Part shown: positions 55,595-64,000 of the stretch, piece by piece
Layout: each line of letters opens with the position of its first letter
How positions within the stretch are numbered: position 1 is the first letter of the stretch
Assembly (NCBI GenBank): GCA_030693065.1
Contig: JAUYBL010000010.1
Span: forward strand, 186,001 to 250,000
Source of the DNA: Methylococcaceae bacterium
GTDB taxonomy: Bacteria; Pseudomonadota; Gammaproteobacteria; Methylococcales; Methylomonadaceae
DNA length: 64,000 nt
Direction of reading: 5' to 3'
Notes under the pieces: generated by a model
Database searches by the model: none
The model's input: only the letters and a program-made list of their open reading frames with translations
What the model was told of the DNA's origin: nothing
Made by a program: the position numbers and the translations under genes

Positions 55595-58500
55595 ATGAAA
55601 CCGATTACCGCCCCTTTAAACCAAACCCAGCAAGGCGACGATGTTGCCAACTTACAGCAAGCGCTGCGCGCACTGGGACTAGAAATTTCCCCAGCTGAAT
55701 TTCGCGATACTTTTTTTGGGGAAACCACTGTTAACGCGGTATTGCGGTTTCAGCATTCACAGCATATTGATGGTCGCGGCAATGTGGATAACGATACGGC
55801 GGCGGCACTCAATAGAAATTTGCGCGAAAGAAACCTATTAGCCCCCGAGTTTCACGTCAGCGGCCACGTTGTCGATGTTGTCGGTGCGCCGGTGTCGGAG
55901 CAAATGGTGACTGTATTTGACGTGGACTTACGCGGCATACGCCTCATCGACAATCTTCAGCAATTAGGAGAGCTATTACAAAGCCCTGGTTTCCAGCTGC
56001 TAGGCAGAACCCGCACTGATGCCGATGGTTTTTACAGTATCGGTTTCGCCCGCGAGCAATTTATTTTTGCCGATAAAAGCCATGCCGATCTGCTGGCCTT
56101 TGTGGTTGCTGATGGTTTGCTGGTCGAGCGCTCTCGTTTAGCCTCAAAACGTGATTACATCAACGCGACAGACGTTGTTGACCTGGATATTGGTCTGCGC
56201 GATGCCCAACTGTTGCGCGGTGTTTCCGAATGGCAACGCTTGCTTAACGCGATAGAACCAATCCTAACCAGCAGCGACATCAATTTGGCGGACATTGCTG
56301 ATTCGGATCAACAAATCGCATTTTTGGCGCAGGAAACAGATGTCGATAGCGAGCAATTGCGTACTGCGGTTCAAGCTAGTGCGCTAGCCCAAAACCAATT
56401 AGACAGAGACGATGCCGAATTATTGTATGCTTTGGGCCGTCAACAGACCGGCTTACGTCTGATTGAGCTGCACGACATCCTCGAAGCGGAATTATTTTCC
56501 CGCTTACAAGCTGCGATTGCTTTAAACATCATCGCCAATAAAGCCGACGAGCGACTAAAAGATTTTTTAGCGCGACTGCTAAAAGTAGCCAGCAATGACA
56601 TCATCAATCCGGACAATACATCCCCCTCCATTCAGGCGTTTAACCGATCCTTAACAGCCGCTAACTTAACATCCGATGGCGCCAAACGTGCCGTGATTAC
56701 TGCTGCACAACGCTTCAATGGCGACGACCCTAAACAATTTTGGACCGAACACCTACCGCAAGCAGGCCTGGATACAGCACAGATCGAGGGGTTAAAACTC
56801 AATAATCAGCTGTACGCACTGACTGACGGACATCTGCCACTGATTGAAGCTTTACAGGCACAGCGGGGCATAACGTCAGCCGCAGAATTACTAAATTTCA
56901 CCAATCAAGACTGGCAGGATACGCTTGCCGGTGTTGGTTTGCCCGAAGGCATTGAAAATGCCGACGGCTTTGTTACCGAGTTACGCGACACCTTGCATGC
57001 CGCCTACCCGACCGCCCAAATTGCCCTGATGGTGCAAAGACAGGAATTCTCCACTATCGGCGAGTTACAAGCACCGCTCGTTGAGTTTTTTCAACGTGCG
57101 CCAAGTTTTGATTTCAGCAACTCGCGCGTGGAAGATTTTGCCGAGATCATCAATAACGTTGCCCCTGAACAAACCCAAAATATCGCGGTAAGCGATACCT
57201 TAAAAACCTTGCAGCGGGTATTTCAAATCAGCCCGACACCTGAGGCGATGGTGCAATTGCACGACGCGGGTATTCACTCTGCTTTTCAAGTGGCTGGGGT
57301 GCCTGAAGCTTCATTTGTTAAACGCTTTAGCGCTATTCTGGGTAGCGAAGAGCTGGCCCGCTTGGTGCATAATCGCGCCGGTTTTGTCAGCACGCGCGTG
57401 CTTGATGCCATCATCAGTACTCGCGAACTGACCGATATAGCAAAACCTGCCGCCAGCGGTTCCGATAGCGCCGACACTCTGGCGGCGACTAAACAGCTAT
57501 TTCCCAATTATGAAACCTTGTTCGGAGACCTTAGCCTTTGCGAATGCAGAGATTGTCGAGCGGTCACATCACCGGCCGCTTACTTGGTCGACATCCTGCA
57601 ATTTTTAGGTGCGCTTGACCATAACGCTAAAGGCAAATCGCCTTTGGATGCTCTGGCAAAGCGCCGCCCGGATTTGCTGCATTTACGCCTGACCTGCGAA
57701 AACACCAACACCATCATTCCCTATATCGACTTGGTTAACGAAGTGTTGGAATACTACGTAGCGCATGACCAACTCGATGCCCAAGCCATCCAAAACAACA
57801 GCAACGAAACCGCCAGCGAACTGCGCGCCAATCCGCAACATATCAGCCTGGACGCTTATAAAAAGCTGGCAACAGCCGTTTATCCCTTTAGTCTGCCTTA
57901 TCATAAGCCCTTGGACAACATTCGAGCTTTTCTGCCGACTACTCTAAAACGCGCCGATCTTATGCGCCGATTTGGTATTAGCGGCCCGGCAGCTGTGGCC
58001 GAACAATTGCTGCTGTCCGATCGCGAATACGCCATCATCACTAAGGATGCTGGCGATACTACCGAGCTATGGGCGTTTTACGGCTTTGCCGATGAGGCTG
58101 CCATGCAGCTCTCGCTACCAAATGTGCCGGAGTTTTTAAATAGAACCGGCCTTAGTTATATCGATTTGGTCGCCTTATTAAAAACCCGTTTCTTAAATCC
58201 GGGACTTGCAGCACTGGATTTTGTCGACGAGATATTTAAAACACCCATCGCAACCGGTGATCCGGCCCCCTTCGATAGCCAACAGGTGTATAACCTGCTG
58301 CGCGACATTAACGCTGATCTATTAAACCCGGCCGACGACCCGCTGATCAGACAAACGTTAAGCCAACGCGGCATCACTAATCCCGATGATTTCATCGCCT
58401 GGACTAAAGCCCATTTTGCCGACATTAACGCCAGCGTTTTATTATTCGAGCAAGAAGGTCGCTGCCAGCTTGCCACTACCCAACTAAAAACCGTCGAGCA

Positions 58501-61500
58501 AATCTACAGCCCCGTTGCCGAGCCCGTATCAACAGATTTCCTCTCGAAACTGCATCGCTATATTCGCCTGTGGCGGCGTTTAGACTGGCGTATTGAAGAA
58601 TTGGATAGCGTTCTTGTTGCATTGCAAGCCAAGGATATATCAGCCGATGTGTTGGAAAAACTTGCGGACATTAAACAATTGGCTGAACTGTTCAGTTTAC
58701 CGCTGGAAAATCTTGCCGCCCTGTTTGGCAGCATCGAAACTTATGGCGACAAGCCGCTTTACAGCAAGTTGTTTTTAACCCGCACTATTCAGCAGCTTGA
58801 TCTGGCTTTTACTGCTGATGCATTCGGGGATTTTTTAACGGTCGACACAGCTATTTCGAGCCATCGCGCCGCGTTGTTGGCGGCATTTAAAATCAAAGAG
58901 TCTGAATTAGCCGCGATCGCTAAAGATGCGAGCCTTGATCTGGATATAGCGTTATTAAAACTACCGACCTTAACTGCCTTATACCGCTACACCGTGCTGG
59001 CCAAAGTACTAAAGCTCAGCATCGACGAGCTGCTGGCGATTAAAAATCTGCTGAGACTGAATCCATTTCCGGCTGAAAACAACAACCCGGCGGATATTTT
59101 AACGTTCATCAAGGCCACGGATGAACTCACGCAATCCGAGTTCAGCATTAACGAGCTGGACTATCTATTAACTGGAAAGGGCATTGGCCTTGATGAAGCA
59201 AAGATTCAGAATGCTATAGCGGATATTCGCAGCGACTGGGGAAAACTCAGCATCGCCCCGCTGCAAACTGCCGAACTCAAGACATTACAAATCAATGCTA
59301 TCCATGCCCGCATCAGTACCGTGCTTGGCTTATCCGAAGCACAAACCGCTGCCCTACTAACAGAAGCGCAGCTAACTAATCTGTTCAACGCGGTTAGCAG
59401 CCAAGGATTTACCGCCGAGTATTTTAATAATCACAGCTTTGTCGGTCCGATTGTCACGCGCACCGATGCCGTTGTTAATTTTACCGGCAACAATTCTTTC
59501 AACGTCCCGGGCTTGCAGCGTGATAATTTTGGCTGCCGCTGGACCGGGCAACTGCTGGCCAAAGCAAACGAAAAACGCACGCTGGTCATCTCGGTCGCCG
59601 GTACCGATGACAGCTTCAGATTATTCATCGACGGTGCCGAGCGTCTGCATAAAAACGATGGCAATGCGCAAAAACTATGGGAAACCACGCTCTCGCTGGA
59701 GTCTGGCCGTTTATATCATCTGCAACTGGATTACACCGACCGCAGCCGCGCTTCCGGTATCAGCTTAAGCTGGAAAACAGATAGTTTGCCATTGGAAGTA
59801 CTTCCGTCCAGCGCCTTAATCACTGAGGCCGCAGTAAGCCAATTGACAGCAATTTTACGTGGTTTACACCGTGGCGCGGTTTTAGTGCAAAAATTGCCGT
59901 TATCCATTCTGGAAATCCAGTTTATCCAACAACACCATGCTGATTTTGCCAACATCGACTTCAGTGATCCTGACTTAACTGCGTGGCAAGCACTTAATGC
60001 TTTTGCGCAATTGCGGCGGCTGGCGCCAAACACCGATTGGCTTGTCGTACTCGATGCGGCGCAAAATCCGGCTATATCGGTAGATGATCTCGTATCTCTA
60101 GTACTTAATCGTCCAAATGCAATTTGGACGGTGAAAGATCTGCAATTTGCAATTCCGCAACTAACACTTACCCCGGCTCATCTAACTCAGCCAAATAACT
60201 GGCTTACAGTCGCGCAACTGGCGCAATTTGCCGCCACCAGCGGTTTTAGTGTGGAGCGTTTACATAATTGGGCACAACCGCTCAGCGATTTTGAACAATT
60301 AAAGGCCGTCGCCATTGATGTTCAAAATGCTATACGCGCTAAATACAGCGAAAAAGATTGGGCGGATTTTGCGCCAACCGTCACCAATCCTTTGCGGGAA
60401 CGCCGCCGTGATGCCTTGGTGAATTATTTGCTGGTACAACAGCCGTTAAAAGACTGGGGCGTGATCGACGCTGACAGTTTATTCGAGTATTTTTTAATCG
60501 ATGTGCAAATGAGCGCCTGCATGGATACCTCGCGGGTCCGGCAAGCCTTGTCCTCCGTGCAACTGTTTGTCACGCGTTGCTTACTCAATCTGGAAGCGCA
60601 AAGCCCTGTCCTGGGCGACTATTGGGTCGCGCTGGACCAAAACGAAACGGCGCAGTGGGAATGGATGAAACTGTACCGAGTATGGGAAGCTAATCGCAAG
60701 GTTTTTATTTACCCGGAAAACTGGCTGGAGCCTGAATGGCGCGATGATCGCAGCCCGTTTTTTAAAGACTTGGAAAGCGAGTTAACGCAAAACGACATCA
60801 CCACGTTTTCGGTTGAAACCGCCTTTAGAAATTACTTGGGCAAACTGGATAGCGTTTCTAATCTGGAGGTGGTGGGAGTCTATCAAGACCCAGCCACTAA
60901 TATCCTGCACGTAGTCGCCCGCAGCCATGGTATTGCCGCGCAATATTTTTACCGTAATCGAGATAGTTATGGCGTTTGGTCGGCCTGGGAAACCTTGCCG
61001 ATTGATGTTAAGACTGTCGGTGACGGTGGCAATAATGGCGCGCATATCTTGCCAAGAGTATGGAAAGGACGGCTGTTTATATTTTGGCTGGAGTTTTTGC
61101 AAAAGTCGGTGCCGCCTGACCCGAGTATTGCCGCTGCGAAGGATGGTGGCATTAGCGGTATCGGTCAATTACAAGCCAAAAAACAATGGTTGGTACATTT
61201 GTGCTTTGTCGAATTCCGCGACGGCAAATGGCAGCCAAAACAGATGTCTAAAGATACATTGCGGTCATTTGAATTTACCGAAGATGAGGCTAAAGATTAC
61301 AAGCCTCACCAATATCGCCCTTGGGCAATGGAATCGAATGGTCGACTGTTGATTGGAGTGGACAATTTCGGCCCAGCTCGGACACCTCAACCTAAGCAAG
61401 AGAAAAAAGAAAAATACAATTATTATTTACCAACCAATGCCGGTACTTTTGAACTGACAAATCCACAAGCTGAAATTAAAGTAGTGGATTTACCTGAAAT

Positions 61501-64000
61501 GCTTTTAATAAATCAGGTCCATGAGCACAATCAATTCATGGCAAGAACGGCTACCGGCAATCTGCAATTACGTAAATCAAACTATCTGGCACTTAATAAT
61601 GGCCCATCAAATTACATTTTTAACCATGCGGTAACGGCTTCAACTTTTGAAACTGAAGCCGCTATTCCGTTCTTTTTCCGCGATGCCAAACGGGGTTTTT
61701 ATGTTGAATCTCAAGATCGTTGGAACCCGATACTGGTCATCGACATCATCAAAAAGCCGGATAACTTTGCGTTTTTAGCCTATGCCAACACCTTACAGAA
61801 AGTGCAGCTAAAACCTGTAGCGGAGAACTTTGCGCTTAAAGCGTTAGCAGCCAGCCCTCAACAACCAGCCCGACTGGCATCGCAACCCGAGCAAAATCTC
61901 AATGTAGTCAGTAAAACAGCCAGCAGTAATTCGCTATTTGCCCCTGTAAGAAAGGCGGCGACGGCCTTCGGCGGCGACCGGATATTTCGTGTGCAGGAAA
62001 GTCGCCCCTCAGGATTTATCAGTAAAGCCCTGACTTTTTATAATTTTTATCATCCGTATACCGAAAAGTTTATTGAAGCACTCAACCTAACAGGAGTGAT
62101 CGGTTTACTAAGTCAGGATACCGATCTTAACAGCGATCTTGGGGCGCACTTTGCCAGCGACTATAAACCTGTCGATTGGCTGGTGAGTAAACCTTATCCG
62201 CCAGTAGCCGTTGAGTTTGGCGAAAAAGATGCTTATGGCCTGTATAACTGGGAATTATTTTTCCATGCGCCTTTGTATATCGCTACCCGTTTGTCCAAAA
62301 ACGGCAAATATGCCGAAGCGATGCAGTGGTATCACACTATTTTTAATCCGCTGACAGCGAATGCCATCACCAGCGGCGATTATTGGCAAGTACCGACGTT
62401 TAAAAAAGAAGACAAAGAAACCATTACCAACTATTTCGAGCGGCTGGCTAATGGCGATGAGGATATTAAGGCCAAGGTTGCCAAATGGCGCGAATTCCCC
62501 TTTAAACCGCATTTAATCGCCCGAGGCCGTCCGGTTGCCTATAAGAAAAATGTGGTACTGAAGTACGTTGAAAACCTAGTGGACTGGGCTGATGATTTAT
62601 TCCGTCGCGACACCATCGAAAGCATCAACGAAGCCACCCAACTTTATATTATTGCCGCGCATATTCTCGGCAAACGTCCGGAAACAATCCCTAAACGCGG
62701 CGAGGCAGCGCCGGAAACCTACGCGTCATTGAGCAAAAAAAATCTTGATAGCTTCGGCAATGCCATGGTCGCTTGGGAAAACATGATTCCGTATGCGTCT
62801 GGCGTACCGGTCAGTAGCGGCAATTCAGCGGCTAACGGCTCGTTATTAGGTGTCGGCACCGGGCTGTATTTTTGTATTCCGCACAATGCCAAGTTATTAA
62901 CCTACTGGGATACCGTTGAAGATCGCTTATTCAAGATTCGTCATTGCCTGAATCTGGAAGGCGTTGAACGCAAGCTGGCCTTGTTCGATCCGCCGATTGA
63001 TCCGGCGATGCTGGTAGCTGCAACAGCCAATGGCGTCAGTTTAGGCAATGTGTTGGCGGATTTATTTAGTCCCTCGCCGCTGTATCGATTCCAATTTCTG
63101 TTGGCTAAATCGTTGGAATTGACTGGCGAAGTGCGGGAAATGGGCAAGTTTTTACTCTCGGTGCTGGAGAAAAAAGATGCCGCCCGCTTAGGTCTGTTAC
63201 AAGCTGGTCACGCCACAAGCCTGCTCAAGCTGACTGAAGACATTCGGGTTTGGCATATTTTGGAAAGCAAGGCGCATCGGGATGTGCTGTTGAAAGCCCG
63301 CGATGTCAGCATAGAGCGACTAAGTCATCAACTGGATTTAATGGATATAAGCTTGGGCGGCGAAGGCGTAAATGTGCCCACTCCACCGGAGTTTAATGCG
63401 GCTAAAACACCGTCCGAAGATGACAGTTTGCCGGAGGAAGCACTGATTGGCGGTCAAGACGCCCTGAAAACCCCGGCCACGAAACAAAAACCGGTGGCCA
63501 GCGGTGAATCCGGCCCTAAATTGCTGCCTGCGGAAAAATTTGTGCAAGATGCCAAAGAAGCAGTGCAGACCATTCAAAAAATTATCGCCGCCGGTAAAGC
63601 CATTGGCGGGGCATTATCGGCACTGCCGCAATTCGACACTGCCGCCAAACCGTGGGGCGTGGGCGCTGGGATCAATATCGGCGGCGCGCAATTTAGTGCC
63701 GTGACCGAGTTTGCCAATAAAGTGCAGGAGGTTTATGTCGCCCTGAAGGCGCTCGACAGTGAAAAATCCGGCTTTACAGCCGAGGCGATTCGCCGGGAAC
63801 AACAATGGTCTATCGATGCCAGACTGGCAGCCAGGGAAATTTTACAGATTCATCGCCAGATTATCGCCGCTGACATTCGTATTGCTATGGCTCAGCGCGA
63901 GCTTGCCGCGCATCGTCAGCAAATCAAAAATGCTGAAGACATTGAGGACTTTCTACAAAACCGCTTCACCAATGTCGAGCAATACACTTGGCTACGCGAA
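55595..64000 (+). CDS. Tc-toxin A subunit (TcA-like), partial at window end
   Basis: First 2,802 codons of a giant ORF, open to base 64000. ATG 55595 has AAGGAG 5 bases upstream. Seen in order: a peptidoglycan-binding-like domain (~10-75, GDDVANLQQALRALGL, FGETTVNAVLRFQH); a carboxypeptidase-regulatory/transthyretin-like segment (~85-200, GRTRTDADGFYSIGF); a helical region with the TcA Cys signature CECRDCRAVTSPAAYLVDIL (~650); an inserted PA14-like domain (~1270-1400, GFTAEYFNNHSFVGPIV); the conserved neuraminidase-like stretch MSACMDTSRVRQALSSVQLF (~1640); and LTFYNFYHPYTEKFIEALN, WYHTIFNPL (~2150-2250). The last 70 residues are the start of the channel-forming coiled coil. The TcB-binding end and any tcB/tcC genes lie beyond the window. 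No signal peptide; TcA proteins leave by other routes. Confidence 0.92.
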   Translation, partial: MKPITAPLNQTQQGDDVANLQQALRALGLEISPAEFRDTFFGETTVNAVLRFQHSQHIDGRGNVDNDTAAALNRNLRERNLLAPEFHVSGHVVDVVGAPVSEQMVTVFDVDLRGIRLIDNLQQLGELLQSPGFQLLGRTRTDADGFYSIGFAREQFIFADKSHADLLAFVVADGLLVERSRLASKRDYINATDVVDLDIGLRDAQLLRGVSEWQRLLNAIEPILTSSDINLADIADSDQQIAFLAQETDVDSEQLRTAVQASALAQNQLDRDDAELLYALGRQQTGLRLIELHDILEAELFSRLQAAIALNIIANKADERLKDFLARLLKVASNDIINPDNTSPSIQAFNRSLTAANLTSDGAKRAVITAAQRFNGDDPKQFWTEHLPQAGLDTAQIEGLKLNNQLYALTDGHLPLIEALQAQRGITSAAELLNFTNQDWQDTLAGVGLPEGIENADGFVTELRDTLHAAYPTAQIALMVQRQEFSTIGELQAPLVEFFQRAPSFDFSNSRVEDFAEIINNVAPEQTQNIAVSDTLKTLQRVFQISPTPEAMVQLHDAGIHSAFQVAGVPEASFVKRFSAILGSEELARLVHNRAGFVSTRVLDAIISTRELTDIAKPAASGSDSADTLAATKQLFPNYETLFGDLSLCECRDCRAVTSPAAYLVDILQFLGALDHNAKGKSPLDALAKRRPDLLHLRLTCENTNTIIPYIDLVNEVLEYYVAHDQLDAQAIQNNSNETASELRANPQHISLDAYKKLATAVYPFSLPYHKPLDNIRAFLPTTLKRADLMRRFGISGPAAVAEQLLLSDREYAIITKDAGDTTELWAFYGFADEAAMQLSLPNVPEFLNRTGLSYIDLVALLKTRFLNPGLAALDFVDEIFKTPIATGDPAPFDSQQVYNLLRDINADLLNPADDPLIRQTLSQRGITNPDDFIAWTKAHFADINASVLLFEQEGRCQLATTQLKTVEQIYSPVAEPVSTDFLSKLHRYIRLWRRLDWRIEELDSVLVALQAKDISADVLEKLADIKQLAELFSLPLENLAALFGSIETYGDKPLYSKLFLTRTIQQLDLAFTADAFGDFLTVDTAISSHRAALLAAFKIKESELAAIAKDASLDLDIALLKLPTLTALYRYTVLAKVLKLSIDELLAIKNLLRLNPFPAENNNPADILTFIKATDELTQSEFSINELDYLLTGKGIGLDEAKIQNAIADIRSDWGKLSIAPLQTAELKTLQINAIHARISTVLGLSEAQTAALLTEAQLTNLFNAVSSQGFTAEYFNNHSFVGPIVTRTDAVVNFTGNNSFNVPGLQRDNFGCRWTGQLLAKANEKRTLVISVAGTDDSFRLFIDGAERLHKNDGNAQKLWETTLSLESGRLYHLQLDYTDRSRASGISLSWKTDSLPLEVLPSSALITEAAVSQLTAILRGLHRGAVLVQKLPLSILEIQFIQQHHADFANIDFSDPDLTAWQALNAFAQLRRLAPNTDWLVVLDAAQNPAISVDDLVSLVLNRPNAIWTVKDLQFAIPQLTLTPAHLTQPNNWLTVAQLAQFAATSGFSVERLHNWAQPLSDFEQLKAVAIDVQNAIRAKYSEKDWADFAPTVTNPLRERRRDALVNYLLVQQPLKDWGVIDADSLFEYFLIDVQMSACMDTSRVRQALSSVQLFVTRCLLNLEAQSPVLGDYWVALDQNETAQWEWMKLYRVWEANRKVFIYPENWLEPEWRDDRSPFFKDLESELTQNDITTFSVETAFRNYLGKLDSVSNLEVVGVYQDPATNILHVVARSHGIAAQYFYRNRDSYGVWSAWETLPIDVKTVGDGGNNGAHILPRVWKGRLFIFWLEFLQKSVPPDPSIAAAKDGGISGIGQLQAKKQWLVHLCFVEFRDGKWQPKQMSKDTLRSFEFTEDEAKDYKPHQYRPWAMESNGRLLIGVDNFGPARTPQPKQEKKEKYNYYLPTNAGTFELTNPQAEIKVVDLPEMLLINQVHEHNQFMARTATGNLQLRKSNYLALNNGPSNYIFNHAVTASTFETEAAIPFFFRDAKRGFYVESQDRWNPILVIDIIKKPDNFAFLAYANTLQKVQLKPVAENFALKALAASPQQPARLASQPEQNLNVVSKTASSNSLFAPVRKAATAFGGDRIFRVQESRPSGFISKALTFYNFYHPYTEKFIEALNLTGVIGLLSQDTDLNSDLGAHFASDYKPVDWLVSKPYPPVAVEFGEKDAYGLYNWELFFHAPLYIATRLSKNGKYAEAMQWYHTIFNPLTANAITSGDYWQVPTFKKEDKETITNYFERLANGDEDIKAKVAKWREFPFKPHLIARGRPVAYKKNVVLKYVENLVDWADDLFRRDTIESINEATQLYIIAAHILGKRPETIPKRGEAAPETYASLSKKNLDSFGNAMVAWENMIPYASGVPVSSGNSAANGSLLGVGTGLYFCIPHNAKLLTYWDTVEDRLFKIRHCLNLEGVERKLALFDPPIDPAMLVAATANGVSLGNVLADLFSPSPLYRFQFLLAKSLELTGEVREMGKFLLSVLEKKDAARLGLLQAGHATSLLKLTEDIRVWHILESKAHRDVLLKARDVSIERLSHQLDLMDISLGGEGVNVPTPPEFNAAKTPSEDDSLPEEALIGGQDALKTPATKQKPVASGESGPKLLPAEKFVQDAKEAVQTIQKIIAAGKAIGGALSALPQFDTAAKPWGVGAGINIGGAQFSAVTEFANKVQEVYVALKALDSEKSGFTAEAIRREQQWSIDARLAAREILQIHRQIIAADIRIAMAQRELAAHRQQIKNAEDIEDFLQNRFTNVEQYTWLRE

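Overview
The window reads as chromosome of a gammaproteobacterium of moderate GC. The gene orders nrdR-ribD-ribE-ribBA-ribH-nusB-thiL-pgpA, trpF-trpB-trpA-accD-folC-SPOR-cvpA-purF-metZ and coaBC-dut-algC-argB are typical of that class. A VPLPA-type C-terminal sorting signal and many REP palindromes with their RAYT transposases would fit a methanotroph-like (Methylococcales) genome, but no diagnostic methanotrophy gene is present, so the genus is a guess.

1-9,000 is an accessory region: a minus-strand type I restriction-modification operon (hsdM, hsdS, hsdR) with cargo between its core genes (rhuM-like, fic, a KilA-N gene and a small RelA/SpoT-like alarmone synthetase). Three RAYT genes with nine REP palindromes have invaded its gene junctions, breaking rhuM and truncating the KilA-N gene. 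A second, diverged copy of the hsdM 3' end sits directly before hsdS. A decayed IS5-type transposase end lies upstream.

9,000-39,900 is mostly core genome: DUF2956, the riboflavin/thiamine cluster with nrdR, glutaredoxin, the trp-acc-fol-pur-met cluster, a His-rich DUF2231 membrane protein, stand-alone ribA, purEK, radC, coaBC-dut-algC-argB, proC-yggT-yggU, a spore photoproduct lyase-like radical SAM protein and a short-chain dehydrogenase (SDR).

39,900-42,550 is a small AT-rich island between the SDR gene and a potassium channel gene. It carries a DUF3644 protein with a HEPN-like motif, an MNT/HepT toxin-antitoxin pair whose toxin is cut by a small repeat, and a RelE/Phd pair. A diverged second copy of the SDR 3' end marks its far edge.

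42,550-50,000 is core again: a voltage-gated-type K+ channel with a companion RCK protein, dsbB, an exported methyltransferase, a cluster of DnaA boxes before priA, a secreted helical protein and sixA.

50,000-64,000 is accessory: an EcoRV-type restriction-modification pair whose endonuclease lacks a normal start codon, a dead CopG-type antitoxin, a GntR/UTRA regulator and a PfkB sugar kinase that share a candidate operator, a VPLPA-CTERM surface protein, and the first 2,802 codons of a giant Tc-toxin A subunit that runs off the window.
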